DNA of 64,000 nucleotides from Bufo bufo (lineage: Eukaryota > Chordata > Amphibia > Anura > Bufonidae). This document shows, one piece after another, positions 56,865 to 64,000 of the stretch. Made by a program: the position numbers and the translations under genes. How positions within the stretch are numbered: the first letter of the stretch is position 1; each line of letters starts with the position of its first letter. Under the pieces are notes generated by a model. It made no database searches. It was given only the letters and a program-made list of their open reading frames with translations, and was not told the DNA's origin. Where the stretch lies: positions 513,591,565 to 513,655,564 of the forward strand of contig NC_053390.1 in the NCBI RefSeq assembly GCF_905171765.1, read 5' to 3'.

Positions 56865-58616
56865 GGCTACTTTCACACTTGCGTTAGGAGCGGATCCGTC
56901 TGGTGTCTGTACAGACGGATCCGCTCCTATAATGCAAAGGCTTGCATCCGTTCAGAACGGATCCGTCTGCATAACAGTTTTTTTCAGATCTGATTTTTCA
57001 CTTCGTGAAAACTCAGATCCGACAGTATATTCTAACACAGAGGCGTTCCCATGGTGATGGGGACGCTTCAAGTTAGAATATACTAAAAGAACAGTGTACA
57101 TGACTGCCCCCTGCTGCCTGGCAGGTGCTGCCAGGCAGCAGGGGGCAGACCCCCCCTCCCTCCGTCCCCTGTATTTAACTCATTGGTGGCCAGTGCGGTC
57201 CCCCCTCCCTCCCTCCCTCCCCTGTATTTAACTCATTGGTGGCCAGTGCAGCCGGCCCCCCCCTCATCCCCTGTTTTTAACTCATTGGTGGCCAGTGCGT
57301 CCGGCCCCCCCTCCCTCCCCCCTTAATTAAAATGACCGACCCCCCATCATTGGTGGCAACGGAGAGTTCCGATCGGAGTCCCAGTTTAATCGCTTAGCAA
57401 TTTTAGAAGCATTATACTTACCTGCGATGTCTGTGACCGGCCTGGCGCTCCTCCTACTGGTAAGTGAAAGGTCTGTGCTATAAGCAATGCGCCGCACAGA
57501 CCTTTCACTTACCAGTAGGAGGAGCGCCCGGCAGGTCACAGACATTGCAGGTTAGTATAATGCTTGTAAAATTGCTAAGTAACCATGGCAGCCAGGAATG
57601 CAGTAGCGTCCTGGTTGCCATGTTTACCGATCGGAGTCCCAGCGATTAAACTGGGACTCCGATCGGAACTCTCCACTGCCACCAATGATGGGGGGTCGGT
57701 CATTTTAATTAGGGGGGGGAGGGGGGCCGGCCGCACTGGCCACCAATGAGTTAAAAACAGGGGGGGAGGGGGGGCGGTCGCACTGGCCACCAATGAGTTA
57801 AATATATTGGAGGGAGGGGGGCCGGCCGCACTGGCCACCAATGAGTTAAAAACAGGGGGGGGGGGGCGGCCGCACTGGCCACTAATGAGTTAAATATAGG
57901 GGAGGGAGGGAGGGGGGCCGGCCGCACTGGCCACCAATGAGTTAAATACAGGGGAGGGAGGGGGGCTGGCCGCACTGGCCACTAATGAATTAAATACAGG
58001 GGAGGGGGGGCCGCACTGGCCACCAATGAGTTAAATACAGGGGAGGGAGGGGGGTCTGCCAGGCAGCAGGGGGCAGTCATGTCCACAGTTATTTTAGTAT
58101 ATTCTAACTTGAAGCGTCCCCATCACCATGGGAACGCCTCTGTGTTAGAATATACTGTCGGATCTGAGTTTCAAGATCTAACTCAAATCCGATGGTATAT
58201 TCTAACATAGAGGCGTTCCAATGGTGATGGGGACGCTTCAAGTTAAAATATACCATCGGATTGTAGAAAACTCCGATCCGATGGTATATTAATAGGGACT
58301 CCTGACTTTACATTGAAAGTCAATGGGGGACGGATCCGTTTGCAATTGCACCATATTGTGTCAATGTCAAACGGATCCGTCCCCATTGACTTGCATTGTA
58401 AGTCTGGGCGGATCCGTTTGGCTCCGCATGGCCAGGCGTGCGGGTGTCCGCCTGCTGAGCGGAACGGAGGCCAAACGGTGCCAAACTGATGCATTCTGAG
58501 CGGATCCGCATCCACTCAGAATGCATTGGGGCTGTACGGATCCGTTCGGGGCCGCTTGTGAGAGCCTTCAAACGGAGCTCACAAGCGGAACCCCGAGCAC
58601 AAGTGTGAAAGTAGCC
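56865..58616. mobile_element. 1.75-kb Harbinger-like foldback with TAA TSD and G-rich arrays
   Basis: TAA lies at 56862-56864 and 58617-58619. The ends GGCTACTTTCACACTTG and CAAGTGTGAAAGTAGCC are exact inverted repeats, followed inside by CGGATCCGT motifs. Arm segments such as GGCGTTCCCATGGTGATGGG (57043) return inverted at 58120 and again at 58210. The centre (57370-57660) is itself a hairpin around 57500. C-rich tandem units lie on the left arm and G-rich ones on the right. No transposase; all ORFs are repeat by-products. Confidence 0.9.
57160..58060. repeat. Opposed ~60-bp arrays with C/G runs
   Basis: Units with ATTTAACTCATTGGTGGCCAG plus long C runs occur about three to four times at 57170-57330. 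The inverse, CTGGCCACCAATGAGTTAAA with runs of up to nine or more G, occurs about seven to eight times at 57700-58060. The two arms thus have different copy numbers. The runs of G on one strand could form quadruplexes. Confidence 0.85.
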
Positions 58617-58619
58617 TAA

Positions 58620-58945
58620 TGATGAAGGGGTTAAATTGTTTTAGAGTAGCGTAATAAGCACAGCAAAGTTGTGAGAGAGTGTGATTAAGTGGGTGGATTG
58701 TGGCATGTAGAGATGAAAGATGAGAAACCTTCAGGTCCAGGTGAGGGATGAAACTGGTTTAACTTTTCTGACTTGGTGAGAAATGTAGATGCAGATGTTT
58801 GCACAAAACCTATGATTATACAGTATCTAAAAAATAAAAATAAATATATTCCATTTATGAAAATTAATCTGATCTTTTAGAAACTTAGTCTACATTCACA
58901 GTCCATATGAGGAATGTATATATCTTGCCAGCAAGAGAAGCAGAT
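58620..58945. other. Unassigned sequence
   Basis: No repeat border or coding feature recognised. Confidence 0.5.
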
Positions 58946-59093
58946 TCTATAATTAGTGTTGATCGAGCATGCTCGGCCAAACACCATTTTGACTTGAGCA
59001 TTGCAATGCTCGGCCGAACACCGCGTGTGCTTGAGCGCGATGCTCGAGTCAGTGTATATTAAATCTAATTTTGCCTCTATTTCTGAAAAGTTT

Positions 59094-59162
59094 CTGCCAG
59101 GATTTGAATTCACAACCTTCTACATTAGAGCCAAGAACCTTAACCACTACGTTATAGAGCTG
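59094..59162 (-). repeat. tRNA-derived (SINE-like) segment, minus-strand arm
   Basis: Read on the minus strand it has an A-box-like ACGTAGTGGTTAAGG and a B-box-like GTGAATTCAAATCC about 30 bases later, spaced as in tRNA genes. The acceptor stem is not fully paired, so it is not a functional tRNA gene. It is the mirror copy of 59267-59335. Confidence 0.5.
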
Positions 59163-59266
59163 CATGTTAACCTGTAGTTAAATATAAAATTATACATCTG
59201 CTGTATAGGAATACTTACTACATGAGAAACTACTATGAGGTTTTTCTGACACAGTTTATCATTCAG

Positions 59267-59335
59267 CTTTATAGCTGAGTGGTTAAGGTTCTTGCCTCTA
59301 ATGTAGAAGGTTGTGAGTTCAAATCCTGGCAGAAA
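59267..59335 (+). repeat. tRNA-derived (SINE-like) segment, plus-strand arm
   Basis: TAGCTGAGTGGTTAAGG fits a Pol III A box and D arm, and GTGAGTTCAAATCCTGG fits a B box and T loop. The anticodon and acceptor arms are poorly formed. The A-box copy here is closer to consensus than in the minus-strand arm. It could act as an internal Pol III promoter, but no evidence of expression is visible. Confidence 0.55.
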
Positions 59336-59600
59336 CTTTTCAGAAATATAGGCTAAATTAGATTTAAATACACTGGGTGTCCCCAAGCACCGACTCCATA
59401 TATGGACATAGCTATATATGGAGTCAGAGCAGGGACTTCTAAGCGCGGATTCCCCCATTATACAGCGATCTTCTGCATAGACCTCAGTGGGACCTTTCAC
59501 CCTCCCCTCTTCAGAGCATGGGGTGCCTGGTTTAATGCTCAGGTTCTGTAGAGCACCCGAGCATCCCAAAGTGTTCTACTCGAGCAAAAAGTAATTTGAT

Positions 59601-62540
59601 ACTCATTTAAGTACTGCCACTTTTGCCAATGAAATGTAAAGTGGTGTTTAAGTCTCAGTTTGGAAATGATCGGACCAATTTGTAACAATTAATTCATTAA
59701 GCTAATTGACAGGGGTGCCAAGAGTCAGAGTCTCACACGGCCAGCGTCTGGTTGCCAGGAGACAGACGGGGTCTTCCTGTGAAGGAGTGAAGGCCAATCA
59801 GATCTGGCGCTCGCACGTTAAGCATGCTGACATTATGGGTCACAAGTAACATTGAATGTGTCATGTGACCCTGAAGCGCAGCCCATTTAAACAGGCAACC
59901 TGCTGGCCACAGGTTACCTGTGATTGGTTTCCAATCCTTGGATTGCCTTACTAGCCCTAAATTACTGCACTAATTTCTGCATCCCAGACCTCCGATTTGT
60001 ACCCTCACAGCATTCTCACTGACTCTTTTGACTTGACGAGATTTCCTGATTATGACCACTTCCCTTTGCTTTACCTCTGTGGTTCTGTTTAGATTCGGCT
60101 TAGACTTTGGCTTCTGGTTTTTGTCTTCTGATTTCTATGCCATTATATCATTAGTGTTTTCTTATTTGTCTCCCTGGTTTCGCTTTTCTGATTCAGACCC
60201 TGCACTTATTTAAGACAGGAACTGCCGTCCAGTTGTGAGACACAGTTTAGAGCAGATCAAGTCACGGAAGTGCTCCACATTTGCAGAATGACGTGACAAA
60301 TTTTACAGACAGCTGGCCAGAAGCATGAATGCTGCCTGATCAGTTTACAGTCTGCCTGTCAGCCTCTCAGTCAATCAGCGTAGGCCCTCCCCCCTCCCCA
60401 GGGTCACAGGATATTCATCCTCCCTTCCATTTATCCAGATAATTTTCACAGTAAAATGGTGCTGGCTCCGTTTTCACAATTCGTCCAAAAACTTCAGATT
60501 AATTTGGCAGCAGAATTTTTGTGAAATTTGTTACAAATCCGATTCATTCAGAATTGATTCATTCAATACATTCATCTCTTTAAACGATAACTGAGTATAT
60601 TTGGGAAAACTGAGCGACCACTAGATAGGTTACTTACTATTAATGGAAACATGTTAGATCAGGTCTCACATTCAAGCCTTTAGGAAAGCAACTTTTAAAG
60701 GCTATGATACAATAGGCTTTATGGCGAAGAAGAGCCTTTCTCCAATCTCCTTTTCTTTTAGGCTGGTTAACACTTTTGGTTGCATGTATATCCATGTTTT
60801 TCTAGAGATTTTTTCTTTTCTGGCCTGAAGAAGGAGCCTGAGAGTCTTGAAAATGTGCCTTATAACATCATTTATTTTAGTTAGCCATTAAAAGGAATCA
60901 AATTACAATATTTTATATTGTTATTCTGTTTGAGAGCATCAAGAATTTTACTGACAGCATTATTTCAGTATGATTTTGTAGTAGTAAGGTCCTGCAGAGA
61001 CACACAGCATTATAAATCAGTATAATGCCGTACACTCCTTGCATGTGACTGGTATTTCTGTTGAGGCTAATTTTCTCTTTGTATGTGCCCTGATTTTGAA
61101 TAAAGGATATATACAGGATATATATTAATGAGCGCTTAAGCTACTCCTGCGTAAAGTCACAGACACGCTGCTTAAGGGCACGTCACTGCTGATGCTAGTC
61201 ACTGGATGCAGCAGTGGACATGACCCTGTTCCGAAATTTACATGGGCTGCTGTTTCAATGAGGAATGACTGAATGAATTTGCAGGTTAATTATAGTATCT
61301 TCAAAAAATTGTGTGTCTATTGACCGCCTCGTGTGGGCTGGGGTTTCGTCTGTCTTGTGGAAATGCAAATTTTTTAGAAAGTTTGGTAAATATCAAACAC
61401 CTGTGATAGATATACTGTAGTAGCAGAGGGCACACCTATGCACTGCTAACTTAATTGTTTAAGTAAGTAATATGTCTGCTTTGATCTAGAGCTAAAAATG
61501 TAATGGGTAAGTGAAGATGAAAGCAGCATGTTAAATATATTTTGTGGGATTTAATTTGACTTTTATTGTCAGGTTTCGTTGAGCTGGGAATTAATTATAT
61601 TGCTTATTCACTGATTATTCATTGTTAAGTAAAGTTCTCTGTCTTCTTTCCTGTTAACTCATCTTTGTGCTTTATGCACTTTCAATTTACCAGGAAGGTC
61701 TTTTTGCTTCATGGGTGAATCACAAAAATAATTGCAATTCTACCTTGTGGTAATCCGTCTGGGCGATGTTGCAATATTTTGTATTATTGCTTTTTAATGG
61801 AAATGTAACAAGTTTTGTTTGTATGTTTTACTTCAATGTGGGGTGGAATGGGCTTAGAGCTATGTAATAGAATTATTTGAGGTAATTTATTAAGACCGGT
61901 CTTAATAACCCCAGTCCACCGCCTGTCTAAATCTACGCCAGCTCCCCTGCTGGCATGGATTTAGATAATTTTCTATGCCTAAAACAGGAGTAGAAAATGA
62001 TAACTAAGATGGTCTGGCTGGACCACCCCTTCCCCGCCCCCCTTTTTTAGACCTGGCGTGAGCTGGAGAAAGTCACAGAGTCGGCCTCAAATCCCCTTTG
62101 CAACCGAATCTGCGACAGATATACAGTACACTAGAAATTGGCGTATATCTGATAATAAATGACCCCCACTATCTTTTGTAAAATAATTCTAATGTAAGTA
62201 TGCTCCAGTTTTTAAACATATCCTCCAGTTTCACCAACATGCCACACCCATTTGAATGGAATCCATTTTAAAAACTAGAATTGAAAAGTATGTATCTCAA
62301 ATCTAAGCGGATTAAAAAACATCTCTTCTATTTGATACTATTGATGATATAATGTTTTTTATGACCATTTTGTTTAAAGAGGTTTCCTCCCATCCCATGG
62401 AAGCTGATCAGAAGTATGCCAGCAGGGTCACAACACAATGGGCAGAGTCTTCTGCTACTGTATCTGTCCACTGTTGTGTTTTCTTAGCTTTTTAGGTAGG
62501 AGTGCCAAACTTCAGACCCTACCAATCTGATATTGATGAC
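59601..62540. other. Mostly unassigned sequence with MITE fragments
   Basis: 60475-60585 has CCGATTCATTCAGAATTG and ATTCATCTCTTTAA, likely a lone hAT-2-type 3' end. 61880-62168 begins TAATTTATTAAGACCGGTC and ends TAATAAATGACCCCC, a probable MITE related to 17715-17965. The rest contains no recognised element, host exon or RNA gene. Confidence 0.5.
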
Positions 62541-62544
62541 TAGG

Positions 62545-62995
62545 CTTGAGAGAATCAAGCTTCCTATCATAGATCCAAAGTCGATTCATTTAAAAACTTT
62601 GATGTTAATGCTGTTTCTGTACAGCATTAAAATTTGGCTTTGTGGAGCCAAAGTCCATCTCATTCAAAGTCGCGCGAGATGTCAGTGAATTACTACTTTA
62701 TTTGTATCTGCGTATTTAAAAACTAATTAAAATAGAAATCTGAAGTGGGCTTTGGTACGTAGGTACCAGCCAGTACCAAAGCCAACTTTGGATTCCTATT
62801 TTAAATTGTTTCTAAATACGCAGATATGAGTATAGTTGTAATTCACCAAAGTCTTGTACGACTTCGGGTGAGACGAACTTTGGCTCCATGGAGTCAATAC
62901 ATTTTAATGCTGTACGAAAACAGCATTAACATTGATGTTTTTGAACAAATCGACTTCAGATCTATGATCTAAAGGTCGATTCGCTGAAGCCTGTT
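62545..62995. mobile_element. Foldback element (hAT-like)
   Basis: The left part (GATCCAAAGTCGATTCATTT, AATGCTGT...TACAGCATTAA, CTTTGTGGAGCCAAAGTC) is mirrored on the right (GACGAACTTTGGCTCCATGG, TTTTAATGCTGTACG, AGGTCGATTCGCTGAAGCC), with the centre near 62765 (GGTACGTAGGTACC). GGCTTGAGAGAATCAAGC at the left end resembles decayed hAT termini. Related fragment at 14005-14290. No clear duplication seen. Confidence 0.7.
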
Positions 62996-64000
62996 GATGA
63001 CCAAGCTGGAGGATAGGTCATCAATATAAAAAAGGTGGAAAACCCTTTTAAGGGCATATGTATATGCTGATATTTTGACACCATAAGTGAGGCTTTGCTG
63101 AACTAATTTAATATAAAAAAGTGTCATGTTCTGTCAGGCTCCGCATATATGTAGGTATTCTCCCTTTTACACTTTACCTCTAGGAGAGAACATCTCTGTA
63201 CATACACCACCCAACAGAGCTTGTATGGCAGTACACAGAGGCTGTGCAGATCTATTCTCAAGAACTGTATGTCCAGCTGTGCTGGCATGTGCACAGGCCA
63301 TAATAAGTAATGCAAAACTATCCCATTATAAACAGCTTAAATGTACTCTTAATCCTGCTACAATAAATGAGGGTCTCATCTCTCCATTCATAATTTTCTG
63401 GGGACCCTCGTTCTGGATATAGGTGTGGGTCTCAGGGGTGGGACCTGCATTTATGAGACCTTTATAGCACACCATGCATACAACAAATAGAAACAGGGTC
63501 CTACCTCTCCAAGAAACCGTTAAATGAGTTACATTGTACTATGGACAATAGATAGTCTCCATCAGTTGCAAAAATGTACAAAATGTTGCACGCTACATTT
63601 TTACTCCACAAAACTGGTGTAGCAGATTTGATAAATGTCCCTCAAAGGTCCCCTAAGGTTTATCCTTATATATTGTAAGGGATCGCTCTCTCATAGACTT
63701 CTCCTCTGACAACATAGTTCAAGTCCAAAAGGTGCTTTATTTTGGCACTTCAGCACCATCACACACATAAACATCGAAAATAAACACCTGCCCGTCTGGG
63801 CTCTACCTAATACACGTGTTGTCTCTACCTCACCTATAGAGTGCCGTTCACACACGGGATTAGATCCAGCTTCCTCAGCCATTAAAGGTCCAGCAGTCTC
63901 CAGGCTGTGACCACACCAGCACCCTTGGGGGGAGATTGTCCAGAAGTCCTCCCGACTCTGACTGTGTGACCCTCTTTCTGTAGGTGTCACTGGGCCCCCC
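62996..64000. other. Unassigned sequence
   Basis: The ORFs at 63124-63422 and 63691-63990 overlap on opposite strands or lack known motifs. AGCAGATTTGATAAATGTCCC near 63610 looks like one end of a short MITE. Nothing else is supported. Confidence 0.5.

Larger units (their letters stand above)
58954..59600. mobile_element. hAT foldback with tRNA-like arms
   Basis: It starts with TAGTGTTGATCGAGCATGC, close to the hAT-1 terminus (TAGTGATGATTAAGCATGC and GAGCATGCTCGGC). The right border is not exact: CTCGAGCA-rich sequence ends near 59590. 59060-59165 is inverted at 59267-59365 around a ~100-bp loop. Each arm includes a tRNA-like stretch. A 140-aa minus-strand ORF across it has no family features. 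Confidence 0.65.

Noticed and set aside
57575..57975. Pro/Trp-rich minus-strand ORFs
   Set aside because: They translate the G-rich 60-bp tandem units of a foldback MITE.
59267..59335. Functional tRNA gene
   Set aside because: A- and B-box-like motifs are present, but the acceptor and anticodon stems do not pair well. It is better treated as tRNA-derived repeat sequence.
59147..59569. 140-aa minus-strand ORF
   Set aside because: It crosses the loop and arm of the hAT foldback and lacks protein features.

Overview
The window looks like gene-poor, repeat-dense vertebrate DNA, most likely from an anuran amphibian and probably not Xenopus. The evidence is the type of mobile DNA: many hAT elements with TAGAGATG or TAGTGTTG ends, foldback MITEs flanked by TTAA, Harbinger-like MITEs flanked by 3-bp TWA sites, Tc1/mariner elements and CR1-like LINEs. 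The species call rests on remembered repeat types and is an inference. No host exon, rRNA or canonical tRNA gene could be supported. Almost every long reading frame is transposon-derived or a by-product of tandem or inverted repeats.

Layout. 1-0.7 kb: TTAA foldback MITEs. 0.74-7.6 kb: a decayed hAT element on the minus strand (hAT-1) with a transposase pseudogene, an LTR-like insertion, 5' tandem repeats, a short hAT MITE and a Harbinger-like MITE. 7.8-11.9 kb: a 5'-truncated non-autonomous hAT (copy A) split by a 3.1-kb TTAA element that holds a large palindrome and a ~190-bp array. 12.1-12.9 kb: a mariner fragment and a GC-rich hairpin. 13-20.2 kb: mostly unassigned DNA with small MITEs. 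20.2-21.8 kb: a nearly intact Tc1-like element with a full-length DD34E transposase frame. 22.6-25.0 kb: hAT copy B with a perfect 8-bp target duplication, split by a DD37E Tc1/mariner element carrying two nonsense codons. 25.35-34.5 kb: a second autonomous-type hAT (hAT-2, plus strand), interrupted by a TTAA element and a foldback hAT, with a dead BED-finger transposase. 34.5-36.7 kb: a CR1-like LINE interrupted by a Harbinger-like MITE. 36.7-40.4 kb: mostly unassigned. 40.4-44.4 kb: a second LINE (minus strand) broken by at least four TTAA MITEs. 45.07-47.9 kb: a hAT carrying a second hAT-type element, which in turn carries a small MITE. 48.0-50.0 kb: an inverted copy of the hAT-2 3' region with a greatly expanded minisatellite. 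50.0-64 kb: TTAA, Harbinger-like and hAT foldbacks, including one with G-rich arrays and one with tRNA-like arms, separated by unassigned sequence.

How the pieces relate. The two dead hAT transposases belong to families whose terminal motifs recur on several non-autonomous copies, so the window records autonomous elements next to elements they could have mobilised. The insertions interrupt one another in a readable order, and in several places target duplications, uninterrupted sister copies or restored LINE reading frames fix the borders. The only protein that looks translatable is the Tc1-like transposase at 20440-21480. I found no convincing new biological system. The most unusual items are the tRNA-like arms in a hAT foldback, the palindromic satellite inside another foldback, and ZNF143-type motifs carried by small hAT MITEs.
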